From NCBI GenBank assembly GCA_963834825.1, contig CAWICZ010000011.1, positions 1 through 64,000 of the forward strand: a stretch of DNA of 64,000 bases, in the 5' to 3' direction. Positions within the stretch are counted from its first letter, which is position 1, and every line of letters begins with the position of its first letter. The notes under the pieces were generated by a model that was not told the DNA's origin, ran no database searches, and worked only from the letters and a program-made list of their open reading frames with translations. The position numbers and the translations under genes are program-made. The DNA is from JACDAN01 sp963834825. Lineage in GTDB: Bacteria; Actinomycetota; Thermoleophilia; Gaiellales; Gaiellaceae. This document shows positions 17,520 to 25,835 of the stretch, piece by piece.

Positions 17520-17751
17520 GCGCCGAGGCGGCTCGCCTATCTCGAGGCGAGGTGGCGCGAGCCCGGAAAACGCTGGACGAACTCGCCGGCAGCATCGCAG
17601 CAGAACGCCTCGCCCGCATTGCAGCTAGCCGGAATCACAAGAGGCACGCAGACGGGGGCTGAAGATTGCCGTCTGCCGGGAAGACACGCTGTGCATGTTC
17701 GTCGACCCTTCCCGAGGTGCAAGAACTCGAACTCGACGGAGGTGATCGTTC

Positions 17752-17841
17752 ATGTCCTACGGAATCGCTTTGCTGCGTGTCGCGCTGGGTCTGAGCGTCG
17801 CCGCGCACGGCGCCCAGAAGATCTTCGGGGCAGCGGCCTGA
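17752..17841 (+). pseudogene. Truncated DoxX-like N-terminus
   Basis: Twenty-nine codons (MSYGIALLRVALGLSVAAHG, then AQKIFGAAA) reproduce the first helix and the AAHGAQKLFG motif of DoxX-family membrane proteins. A stop follows where the next three helices should begin. A strong GGAGG ribosome site remains nine bases upstream. A short stretch in another frame (GSGLTMEGL) may be the next piece, suggesting a deletion that joined doxX to the following small gene. Confidence 0.5.
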
Positions 17842-17843
17842 CG

Positions 17844-18014
17844 ATGGAGGGGCTCGATCCAAACACGGTCCAGGCGCTCTGCGCCTCCGTTGCAGCAGCG
17901 GCCATGATTGTCCTCGGCCGGGCGAAAGGCCGGCTGGAGATGTCGCCGGTCAAGCGCTGCGCATCCTGTCAGCGCCTGCTCGCCGTCGGTCGCCGGTGTC
18001 CGCAATGCGGATGA
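17844..18014 (+). CDS. Small membrane-anchored zinc-ribbon protein
   Basis: The 56-residue protein has one hydrophobic helix (VQALCASVAAAAMIVLG), a basic hinge and a C-terminal zinc ribbon CASCQRLLAVGRRCPQC with two CxxC knuckles. It lies two bases after the doxX remnant and its stop overlaps the HtrA gene by ten bases. Small proteins of this layout are common in actinobacteria but uncharacterised. No function assigned. Confidence 0.5.
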   Translation: MEGLDPNTVQALCASVAAAAMIVLGRAKGRLEMSPVKRCASCQRLLAVGRRCPQCG

Positions 18015-19165
18015 CCATTCGCGGTGAGATTGCTGCTGTGCTCGTCGCAGCGGTGATCGCCGGCGCAGTCGCGGGTGGGCTGGCAGGGTGGGTCCTGGGC
18101 GACGACAGCACCGCCCCAACGGCCGTCGCGCCAGCGCCCAACCAGGTCCGCGCGATCAGCGCGCCGTCGAGGTCGCCGGAGGCCATTTACCGAGACGCGT
18201 CCCGCGGCGTCGTCGTGATCACCGATCAGCAGACGCAGGTCCTGCCGCCGACCGCCTTTGCACCAGGCCGCAAGCAGCAGGTGGAAGCGCTCGGCTCCGG
18301 CTTCGTCGTCGACCGGCGCGGCAACATCGTCACGAACGACCATGTCGTGCAGGGAGCCACGAACATCCGCGTGGCCTTCAGCGGCAGCCAGTCCTATCCG
18401 GCCGAGACGGTCGGCACCGATCCGTCGTCCGATCTGGCCATCATCCGGGTGAGCGCACCGGCGGCCGTCCTTCAGCCGCTTGCGTTCGCGGACTCGTCCA
18501 GCGTCCAGGTCGGAGATCCCGTCTATGCGATTGGGAACCCGTTCGGGCTGGACCGAACGATGACGGCCGGCATCGTCAGCGCCACCGGGCGTGACATCAA
18601 GGCTCCCAATGGCCTGACGATTCCGAACGCGGTGCAGACCGACGCTGCGATCAACCACGGGAACTCGGGCGGCCCGCTTCTCGATCGCTTCGGCCGCGTG
18701 ATCGGCGTCAACGCGCAGATCGAGGGCGGCACGGTCGATGCCAACGTCGGCGTCGGCTTCGCCATCCCAAGCTCGACCGCTCGTTCGATCGCCGACCAGT
18801 TGATCGCCACCGGCCGCGTCCGGCACCCGTGGCTCGGGGTCCAGGTCGAGGCGATCGACCCGTTGGCCGGAAATCTCTCGCGGGGCTTCCCGAAGAAGGG
18901 CGTACTCGTTGTCGCTGTGGTCAAGGGCAGCCCCGCGGCCAGGGCGGGGCTCGAGCCGACGCGGCCTCGGGTCAACGTCAAGGGCGTCAGCGCACTCGTC
19001 GGCGGAGACGTCATCGTCGCGCTCGACCGGAAATCAGTGGTCTCGGCAGCCCAGCTCAGTGAGCTCGTGGCGATGCACAGGCCGGGCGACACAGTGCGCC
19101 TCGAGGTCGTTCGTCGCGGGCGAACGCGAACGGTAGCGGTCGCGCTCGGCGACGCTCCCGCGTAG
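18005..19165 (+). CDS. HtrA/DegP-type trypsin-like serine protease with PDZ domain
   Basis: This envelope quality-control protease has an N-terminal anchor helix (about residues 10-30) followed by a Pro/Ala-rich linker. The catalytic triad is His in TNDHVVQG (about 111), Asp in PSSDLAIIRV (about 142) and Ser in HGNSGGPLLD (about 220). A single PDZ domain (about 275-380: HPWLGVQVEAID, KGSPAARAGLEP, GDVIVALD) completes the 386 residues. ATG 18005 is chosen; GTG 17996 is an alternative. Confidence 0.92.
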   Translation: MRMTIRGEIAAVLVAAVIAGAVAGGLAGWVLGDDSTAPTAVAPAPNQVRAISAPSRSPEAIYRDASRGVVVITDQQTQVLPPTAFAPGRKQQVEALGSGFVVDRRGNIVTNDHVVQGATNIRVAFSGSQSYPAETVGTDPSSDLAIIRVSAPAAVLQPLAFADSSSVQVGDPVYAIGNPFGLDRTMTAGIVSATGRDIKAPNGLTIPNAVQTDAAINHGNSGGPLLDRFGRVIGVNAQIEGGTVDANVGVGFAIPSSTARSIADQLIATGRVRHPWLGVQVEAIDPLAGNLSRGFPKKGVLVVAVVKGSPAARAGLEPTRPRVNVKGVSALVGGDVIVALDRKSVVSAAQLSELVAMHRPGDTVRLEVVRRGRTRTVAVALGDAPA

Positions 19166-19313
19166 CCAAGCTCCGGGTCTGGTGCCGCCGAGCGATGCTC
19201 GTGCGCGGCTTCCGGCTAGCAGGTACTCCGAATGGCCGCTGGCCGTGAAGACGCCGAGGCGCTGAGGCGCGATCCTCCACGGCATCGGCGTCATCGTCAG
19301 AAAGGACTTCCAG

Positions 19314-19571
19314 ATGGCCACGGATCTCGCCAGGCTCTTGCGCCCCAGGCGCCCAACTCCCAGGACCGAACGGCAACTTGAGCTGATCGTCTGTCCCATC
19401 TGCCTCCGCGTGCTACGCGGCGCGGAATGGGTGGAGGCCGAGCATGTGATCAGGGAGATCCGCTCGTACGAGCTCGAGGCTCCTCCGGAGCTCCACTCGA
19501 CGGTGTGTGACTTCTGCGCCGAATCGAGCTTCGGCCGCCGTGAGGAAGCGGCCGAGTCGGCCGCGGCATGA
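19314..19571 (+). CDS. Small protein with two CxxC pairs
   Basis: The 85-residue protein has CPIC and CDFC pairs 38 residues apart (VCPICLRVLRG and STVCDFCAES), likely one zinc-binding unit, with the intervening segment EWVEAEHVIREIRSYELE. No known family is recognised. It lies 150 bases after the HtrA gene with nothing recognisable between them, and ends shortly before the convergent DedA gene. Confidence 0.5.
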   Translation: MATDLARLLRPRRPTPRTERQLELIVCPICLRVLRGAEWVEAEHVIREIRSYELEAPPELHSTVCDFCAESSFGRREEAAESAAA

Positions 19572-19640
19572 GCACTGCGCCGCGCGGCGCTCGGCGAAGG
19601 CGCAAAGGTTGAACGAGGTCCGCGTCCGCCTCTTCGCCGG

Positions 19641-20243
19641 CTAGCTACTACGAGGGCCGCGGCGGACCCGTATGACCACGTACACGACGACGACGAAGCC
19701 GACGGCGACGAATCCGATTGCACCCAGCGGGCCGGCCGCGCTCCGGCCGAGTACGTAGCCGAGCGCGCCAATGCTGGCCGCCCACGTGATCCCGCCGAGG
19801 GCGTTCCAGAACAGGAAGCGCCACCACCGCATCCGGTTGGCGCCGGCGAGCCAGGAGGCGGCGACCCGCAGGCCCGGGAGCCAGCGCCCGAAGAAGACGG
19901 CCGCCGAGCCACGGCGCGCGAAGAACACCTCTCCCCGCTCGAAGAGTCGGCGGCGGCCTGCCGTCCACCGACCGGGCCGGTCGACCAGCGGCCGCAGCCC
20001 GCGCCGGCCGATCACGTAGCCGACGTTGTCGCCCAGGATCGCCGCTGTCGCTGCGACGACGATCACGAGCGGCAGTGAGAGACGGCCGGTCGCGGCCACC
20101 GCACCGGCGACGATCAGGCTCGTCTCTCCGGGGACGAACGCTCCGGCGGACTCGGCGGCGACGAAGGCAAAGAGGAGCGGGTAGCCGACGCTCGCCGGCA
20201 CGCTGAACAGCGCCGCAAGCAGTGGGAGCTCGCTCATCTCCAC
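19641..20243 (-). CDS. DedA-family membrane protein
   Basis: The 200-residue protein has the DedA/SNARE-associated fold: the FVPGETSLIVAGAVAATG re-entrant motif, GDNVGYVIGRRGLRPL, the RWLPGLRVAASWLAG arginine/proline motif and FLFWNALGGITWA. Members act as lipid flippases or scramblases for undecaprenyl phosphate and phospholipids. Length is normal. Confidence 0.85.
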   Translation of the reverse strand: MEMSELPLLAALFSVPASVGYPLLFAFVAAESAGAFVPGETSLIVAGAVAATGRLSLPLVIVVAATAAILGDNVGYVIGRRGLRPLVDRPGRWTAGRRRLFERGEVFFARRGSAAVFFGRWLPGLRVAASWLAGANRMRWWRFLFWNALGGITWAASIGALGYVLGRSAAGPLGAIGFVAVGFVVVVYVVIRVRRGPRSS

Positions 20244-20407
20244 TCGGCGGTCACGGAGTCAAGTCTCGCTACGCCATGCCTGGGCGGCATCGCCGCGGGC
20301 GGCCGTCGCTCGCTGTTGCTGACTGCAGTCCGCGGATTCCGGCTGGCAGGTAGGTGACGACGATGCTCGCCGTCTTGCCCGGCTGAATCAGGCGCGTGGT
20401 CTTGTGG

Positions 20408-23093
20408 TTACGGGGTGGCGTCGTCGAGCGGCAGCTCGACGCGAAGTGAGGTCCCGGAGCCGGTCGGGCTCTCGAGCGACATCCTTCCGCCGATCGCCTC
20501 CGCCCGGTCTTTGAGGCCCTGGAGCCCCGATCCTCCGGCCGGGTCGGCTCCACCGATGCCGTCGTCCTCGACGACGACTCGGAGCATCCCTTGCCGCGTC
20601 TCGACGGCGACGTGCACGACTGATGCGGCCGCGTACTTGGCCGCGTTGGTGAGCGCCTCCGAGACGACGTAGTACGCCGCTACCTCGACCGGCTCCGGAA
20701 GCCGGCCCTCGAGGTCGGCGTCGAGCTCGACCGGGATCCGCGAGCGCCGGGCGAGCGTCTTCAGCGCCGGCCCGAGACCTCCCTCGGCCAGGATCGCCGG
20801 GTGGATCCCGAGCGCGATCTCGCGCAGCCCGTCGAGCACGCCCTTCTGTCCCTCGACCACCCGGGACAGCTCCGCGCGGAGCTGTCCCAGCTCGGGCGGG
20901 ACCGTCGCCTGCGCCGCGCGCAGCTCGAGGGCGAGCGTGACGAGCTGCTGCTGCGCGCCGTCGTGCAGATCGCGCTCGATCCGCCGCCGTGTCGCGTCGG
21001 CCGTCGCCACGATTCGCGCTCGCGAAGCATCGAGCTCGGCGCGGCTCTCGGCGTTCGCGATCGCCGTGGCGAGAAGCTCCGTGAACTCCATCAGCCGCTC
21101 CTCCGTCCCGTGCGGCAGCGGCCGGTCGGTCACCGAGCCGACGCCGATCACGCCCCACAGGCGACCCTCGACGATGACCGGCGCTCCGATCGCGGAGCGC
21201 CAGCCGACCTCGGCAGGGACCTCGGAGCCCGCGTCCGCATAACTGTCGATTCGGGCCGGTCGGCGGGTCTCGAGGATCATGCTGCTGAGGGGCGCCTTCT
21301 CGAGCGGCTGGCGCCTACCGACCGGAACGAAGCCCTCGGACCTGCTCCAGGCTCCCACCACGTTGACCGTACCGTCCGCCTCGTGGCGAACGAGAGCAGA
21401 GGCGTCCGCGGGAACGAGGCGACCGACCTCGGCGCTCACCGCCTCGAAGACCTCCGCCGGCGGCGCGTCCCGCGCCACCAACGTCGCCACACGCCGTAAC
21501 GACGCCTGTTCGTCGGCGAGCCGGGTGAGCTCCTCCCGGCTCTCGGCGTTCGCGATCGCGGTGGCCACGTGCTCGGTGAAGTCGGCGAGCCGCCGCTCCG
21601 TGTCGGGAGGCAGCGGCTGGTCGCTCCTCGAGACGACCGCCAGGGCCCCCCAGAGCCGGCCCTCCACCGTGATCGGCGCTCCGACCGAGGAGCGCCAGCC
21701 CATCTCCCGCGCCGCGCCGGCTGCCGAGCCGGGCTCCTCGAAGTAGTTGTCGATCCGCTCGGGCCGGCCGCTTTCGAAGATCAGCCCGGACACGGTGCCC
21801 TCCATGGCGAATCGTCCTCCCCACGTAGACGTAGCCGCCGCTATCGGTCCAGCCGCTGACTCCCGTGACCGTGCCGTCGTCCTCGTAGCGGGTGAGAGCG
21901 GAGCCCTCGGCAGGAAGCAGCTGGGCGACCTCCGTGCTCACGGCCTCGAATACCTCGGCCGGCGGCGCGCCCTTGGCCACGAGCGTGGCTACCCGACGCA
22001 AAGCCGCTTGCTCCTCTGCCAGCCGGGTGAGCTCCTCGCGGCTCTCGGCGTTCGAGATCGCGGTCCCAACCAGCTCGGTGAACTCCGTCAGCCGCCCTTC
22101 GGTCACAGGCGGCAAGGGCTGCGTGCTCTTGGAGAGAACCATCGCCATCCCCCAGATCCGGCCTTCGACGATCACCGGCGCGCCCACGCCCGAGCGCCAA
22201 CCCAGGCCGCGCGCCGCGACGGCGCTCGGAGTTGCGACCTCGTCGTAGCTGTCGACGCGGGCAGGGCGGCGCGTATCGAGGACCAGCCGGGCTGCCGTCC
22301 CACTGCCCACGGGGAATTGCGTCCCGACGGCCATGGTCGGGCCGCTCCTGCTCCACGAGCCGACGACGGTGAACTCGTCTTCGCTCTCGTAGCGGATGAG
22401 CAGGGCTGCGTCCACCGCGACCAGCTGGCCGACCTCGGCGGCGAGCTCGTCGAACACCTCGGCCGGCTGCGCTCCGCCGGCGACGAGCGTGGCCACGCGC
22501 CGCAGCGCCGCCTGCTCGTTCGCAAGCCGGCCAACGCTCTCGTGCGCCTCGGTATTCGAGATCGCGGTCGCCACCAGCTCCGTGAACTCGGCAAGGCGGT
22601 CCTCCACGCGGTCCGGGAGGGGAGCATCGGGCGACGACATCACCATCACGCCCCACACCCGGCCGCCCACCACGATCGGTGCTCCGGCCGTCCTTTCGTT
22701 CCCGCCCTCACGGGCCTCGACAGCCGGCGTCCCCGGAAAGCCGGAATAGTCCTCGATCCTCGCCGCCCGGCCCGTCCGCAACACCTGGCCGACCACGGAC
22801 GGTCCGTCGAGCCGCCACCGCGTTCCCGGTTGGAAGACGTGCGGGCGATCGCTCCATTCGGACAAGACGGCGACCGACTCGCCGTCGTCGTCGTAGCGGC
22901 ACACCGCGACCAGTGGGAGGTGCATCACCTGAGCCACCTCCCGAGCGACGGCCTCGAACACTTCGGCGGAAGGCGCACCTTGCGCCACCAGTGTCGCCAC
23001 CCGGCGTAATGCCGCCTGTTCTTCGGCCAGCCGGCCGGCGTCGAAGCGCGTCGGCGAGCGTGCCGACGTGCCCATCAGGCCACGGTACCCCAT
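20408..23093 (-). CDS. Histidine kinase with four tandem GAF domains (single-base frameshift)
   Basis: Four GAF domains follow one another. Each ends in a near-identical linker of the type EFTELVATAIANAESREEL and the next starts with EEQAALRRVATLVA plus APPAEVFEAVS. A HisKA_3 dimerisation domain (RRIERDLHDGAQQQLV, with the phospho-accepting His) and a HATPase_c domain (VVSEALTNAAKYA, VVVEDDGIGGADP) come last. The frame breaks in the third GAF at T21815: deleting it joins YVYVGR to RFAMEGTVSGLIFESG. No membrane segment, so it is a soluble sensor of the NarL/DesK class. No response regulator is adjacent. ATG 23075 is an alternative start. Confidence 0.85.
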
Positions 23094-23191
23094 AAATCGT
23101 CGGTGTGACTGCCGGCCGCACGCGGGTCGTACTGGAGTTCGAGCGGTTCGCGTCCGATCGAAGAACGCGGAGCGAGATACTCACCGAACCC

Positions 23192-23956
23192 GTGTTCTCG
23201 TTCGCCGACAAGGTCATCCTGATCACCGGGACCGCCCGCGGCTGCGGTGCGGTCCTCGCCGAGGCCTTCGCCAGCGCTGGGGCGACGGTGGTGGGCTGCG
23301 ATGTTGATGCTGAAGCGGGCGAGGCGGCCGCCGCCAAGATCCGGGCGTCCGGTGGTCGGTTCGACTTCTCAACGGTCGATGTGTCGCGCGAGGAGGAGGT
23401 CGAGGCACTCGTTGCGCGCACCGTCGATGCGCACGGCCGCCTGAGCTGCGCGATCAACAATGCGGGCACCGAAGAGCTGACGGAGATCGCTGAGGGGACC
23501 GAGAGCGCCTTCGACGGTCTCATTGCCACGGACCTGAAGGGCCTCTTCTTCTGCCTCAAGCACGAGATCAAGGCGATGCGCAAGGGCGGAGGCGGTGCCA
23601 TCCTCAACATGTCCTCGGTGACGAGCAGCATCACGGCTGCGCCGGCGAACGGGCTTTACGCAGCGACCAAGGGCGGGGTCAATGGTCTGACGAAGGCGGC
23701 CGCCATTGAGGTCGGCAAGGACAACATCAGCGTCAATGCCCTCGCGTTCGCCGCGATCGACATCCCCGGCAGCATGATCTGGCGCTACCTCGAGGAGCAG
23801 CAGGTTCCTGAGGAGGCCCTCGTACAAGCCTTCCCGATCGGGCGCATGGGTCGCCCCGAGGAGCTGGTCGCGGCGGCGATGTACCTGTGCTCCGACGAGG
23901 CCCGGTTCTGCACCGGCACCACCCTTGTCCTCGACGGGGGCTTCACGGCCCAGTAG
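23192..23956 (+). CDS. Short-chain dehydrogenase/reductase (SDR)
   Basis: A classical SDR has the cofactor motif TGTARGCG, the acidic residue ending strand 2 (CDVDAEAG, suggesting NAD preference), the NNAGTEE motif, SSVTSS and the catalytic YAATK. GTG 23192 (VFSFADKVILITG) is chosen because SDRs normally begin a few residues before strand 1. An upstream GTG at 23105 would add 29 unconserved residues and leave only 11 bases to the divergent kinase. The last strands (FCTGTTLVLDGGF) are standard. Substrate unknown. Confidence 0.82.
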   Translation: MFSFADKVILITGTARGCGAVLAEAFASAGATVVGCDVDAEAGEAAAAKIRASGGRFDFSTVDVSREEEVEALVARTVDAHGRLSCAINNAGTEELTEIAEGTESAFDGLIATDLKGLFFCLKHEIKAMRKGGGGAILNMSSVTSSITAAPANGLYAATKGGVNGLTKAAAIEVGKDNISVNALAFAAIDIPGSMIWRYLEEQQVPEEALVQAFPIGRMGRPEELVAAAMYLCSDEARFCTGTTLVLDGGFTAQ

Positions 23957-24030
23957 CGGGGGCCCGCCCACACAAGCCGGTGAGCGCGTTGCGGCGGAGA
24001 CGTCGTGTGCTGGAGACGCAACGTAGGCGC

Positions 24031-24057
24031 TTGTTCGTGACGCCGCGACGACATAAA
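24031..24057 (+). promoter_or_regulatory. Possible sigma-70-like promoter before the small-membrane-protein/cox block
   Basis: TTGTTC (24031) and CATAAA (24052), 15 bases apart, lie about 80 bases before the first gene of the run. The AT-rich box is set in an imperfect dyad CGACA-taaag-TGTCG (24049-24063) that could be an operator. Weak evidence; this is the only AT-rich patch in the 178-base gap before the block. Confidence 0.25.
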
Positions 24058-24133
24058 GTGTCGCCGCGGTGAGAGGTTCCATCCCAGTTTGCGGCGTCGA
24101 GGGTCGGAGCCTTCGCCAGGCTGGTGCCTGCTC

Positions 24134-24388
24134 ATGTTGATTGCGTCTACCGGCTGGCAGGTCGGGCTCGGGCTGGGGATTGCGGTCGTTGCGGTCGCCG
24201 CGCTGATCGTGATCGCGATCGTGTTCCTGGCGACGAAGATCGCCAAGCAGGCGAAGACGGCTGAGGATGCAGTCGAGGTCGTACGGCAACAGACCGCCGA
24301 GCTCGACGGCATTGCGAGGATCAACGACTCGGGTGTCAGGATCCTGCACGCCGCCCGGTCCTTGCGGAAGGTGGCGGTCGGGAAATGA
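24134..24388 (+). CDS. Small single-span membrane protein 1 of the cox leader block
   Basis: The 84-residue protein has one long N-terminal helix (VGLGLGIAVVAVAALIVIAI, then VFLATKI) and a cytoplasmic amphipathic tail (KTAEDAVEVVRQQTAELDGI) ending basic. ATG 24134 is preferred over 24089, which adds an Arg/Pro-rich leader. Its stop overlaps the next start (ATGA). It is the first of five chained genes leading into coxM. No family recognised. Confidence 0.6.
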   Translation: MLIASTGWQVGLGLGIAVVAVAALIVIAIVFLATKIAKQAKTAEDAVEVVRQQTAELDGIARINDSGVRILHAARSLRKVAVGK

Positions 24389-24675
24389 CGACCCTCCTCG
24401 CGCTGTCCGGGAATGAGTACTGGGCGCTCTCGTTGGGCCTGGGAGCAGCCGCCGCCGTGGTCGTCGCGATCCTGCTGACCGTGCTCGTTATGACCGTCAA
24501 GAGCATCGAGAGGTCAGTCGACGGCTTACTGGAGACCGCGGGCCAGGTCGCCTCGAACACGGCGAACATCCCGCAGCTCGAGGCGACCGCGCCGGTGCTG
24601 GCACAGATCGTCGACGAAGCGGTGATCCAGGACGGCTACATGAACGCGCTCACGGACGGGTACGACGCCGCATGA
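24385..24675 (+). CDS. Small single-span membrane protein 2 of the cox leader block
   Basis: The 96-residue protein has a short outside N-terminus, one helix (ALSLGLGAAAAVVVAILLTV) and a tail predicted to be helical (SIERSVDGLLETAGQVASNT) that ends in an acidic segment (TDGYDAA). It overlaps its neighbours on both sides by four bases (ATGA). The layout, helix plus DUF948-like amphipathic tail, is shared with the other four. Function unknown. Confidence 0.6.
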   Translation: MTTLLALSGNEYWALSLGLGAAAAVVVAILLTVLVMTVKSIERSVDGLLETAGQVASNTANIPQLEATAPVLAQIVDEAVIQDGYMNALTDGYDAA

Positions 24676-24950
24676 GCGACCAGGACCTCCTGATCCTGCT
24701 GACCGTCGTGCTGGCGGTGGTCGTCGTCGCGGTGCTCGCGGCCGCGTTGATCCTCGTGCGCCGAAGCCTGATCGGGATCTCCAACGGGCTGGCGACGCTG
24801 GCCTCCGCGCTACAGGGCGTCGAGTCGGAGCACCTCCGGCCGCTCGAGGGCAGCGTCAAGGCGATCAACGGTCAGTTCGACATCATCCTGAGCGCGCTGC
24901 CGGGGATCGCGACCAAGGCCGCAATGGTCGCCGAGAGAAGGCCGCAATGA
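24672..24950 (+). CDS. Small single-span membrane protein 3 of the cox leader block
   Basis: The 92-residue protein has an N-terminal helix (LLILLTVVLAVVVVAVLAAA) and a tail with GISNGLATLASALQGVE and GSVKAINGQFDIILSALPGI. The tail pattern (I..GL....., IN.Q.D.....L, KA.M) is the same as in protein 5 (AGLDEVIAHVGEIVE, TAINEQLDAGVDLL, KKAGMA), so the two are probably paralogs. ATGA overlaps on both sides. Confidence 0.6.
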   Translation: MSDQDLLILLTVVLAVVVVAVLAAALILVRRSLIGISNGLATLASALQGVESEHLRPLEGSVKAINGQFDIILSALPGIATKAAMVAERRPQ

Positions 24951-25207
24951 CTCTCTGGTGGGTCGGGAACGTCGTCCTGCTTCTCGTGATCATCCCGGTC
25001 GTGGTGTACCTCCTGCACGGCGTGCTCACCGCCGCGAGGAGCATCGTCCCCAGCGTGCAGGACATCGCGGTGACTGCGGCCGCGGGCTCGAAGGACCTCG
25101 ACGCCGCGGCGCTGCTCGTAACGACACAGGACCAGGTGACCAAGACGGTCGCGGGGGTCGCGGACTACGGCGGCTCTCTCGACGTGATCCTCGACGATGC
25201 GAAGTAG
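24947..25207 (+). CDS. Small single-span membrane protein 4 of the cox leader block
   Basis: The 86-residue protein begins with a helix (WWVGNVVLLLVIIPVVVYLL) and an Ala-rich tail (SIVPSVQDIAVTAAAGSKDL, later VTTQDQVTKTVAGVADYGGS) ending DVILDDAK. It starts inside the stop of protein 3; protein 5 starts at the base after its stop. Unknown function. Confidence 0.6.
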   Translation: MTLWWVGNVVLLLVIIPVVVYLLHGVLTAARSIVPSVQDIAVTAAAGSKDLDAAALLVTTQDQVTKTVAGVADYGGSLDVILDDAK

Positions 25208-25819
25208 ATGGAATCAGCAGCCATAGTCACGATCGTCGCCGTCGTGCTGATCGTCGCCGCTCTCGTCGTCTACCTCGTCGCGGTGATCGTGCAGCTGCGG
25301 AAGATCACCGCCGGTCTCGACGAAGTGATCGCCCACGTCGGCGAGATCGTCGAGAAGAGCGCGCCCGTCAACGGCGTCGTGACGGCGATCAACGAGCAAC
25401 TCGACGCCGGTGTCGACCTCCTCGAAGGCCTGCTGGTGAAGAAGGCCGGGATGGCGGACGCCGTCGGCCTCGTCGAGGGCCTGTACGCCGGGTCGGCCGC
25501 CGCCGGGTTCCGGAGCTTCCCGGAGAGCACCACGGTCAAGGCGCCGCGCATCGGCGAGGTCTACACCCAGGGCACGCTCACGCTGGCGCGCCTCGGCCGA
25601 GAGGCGCCGATCGCGGTCGGGAACCCTGCCGGCCCTGCGCTGAGGGATGTCGAGCGCGGGAGCCTTGCCGCTCGGTTGCTCTATCCCGAGATCCGTCAGA
25701 GGAGACCCGAGTCGCTGCCCAGATCTCCGGTCATCGGTACGGGGGCCCCGGTGCAGTATCCGCCGAGCGAGGACGGCGGGGCTACACCGGCCGACTCCAA
25801 AGACGGCTCCGACACGTAA
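25208..25819 (+). CDS. Membrane protein 5 of the cox leader block, longer tail
   Basis: The 203-residue protein has one N-terminal helix (IVTIVAVVLIVAALVVYLVA, then VIVQL) and a helical tail related to protein 3. A unique C-terminal region of about 100 residues follows (FPESTTVKAPRIGEVYTQGT, LARLGREAPIAVGNPAGPAL), ending in an acidic, Pro/Gly-rich unstructured tail. It is the last gene before coxM, 16 bases upstream. The extra domain could contact the enzyme; this is inference from position only. Confidence 0.6.
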   Translation: MESAAIVTIVAVVLIVAALVVYLVAVIVQLRKITAGLDEVIAHVGEIVEKSAPVNGVVTAINEQLDAGVDLLEGLLVKKAGMADAVGLVEGLYAGSAAAGFRSFPESTTVKAPRIGEVYTQGTLTLARLGREAPIAVGNPAGPALRDVERGSLAARLLYPEIRQRRPESLPRSPVIGTGAPVQYPPSEDGGATPADSKDGSDT

Positions 25820-25835
25820 CGTCAGGAGAGAGCTC

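Noticed and set aside
17316..17843. Upstream part of a 232-codon frame before the zinc-ribbon protein
   Set aside because: Only the last 56 codons look like protein; the rest is Arg/Pro-rich and crosses the operator palindrome and the doxX remnant.
20243..20408. Remnant gene between dedA and the GAF kinase
   Set aside because: A short stretch (LIQPGKTASIVVTYLPAG) resembles a beta-strand protein end, but it is too short and lacks a start, so I do not call it.
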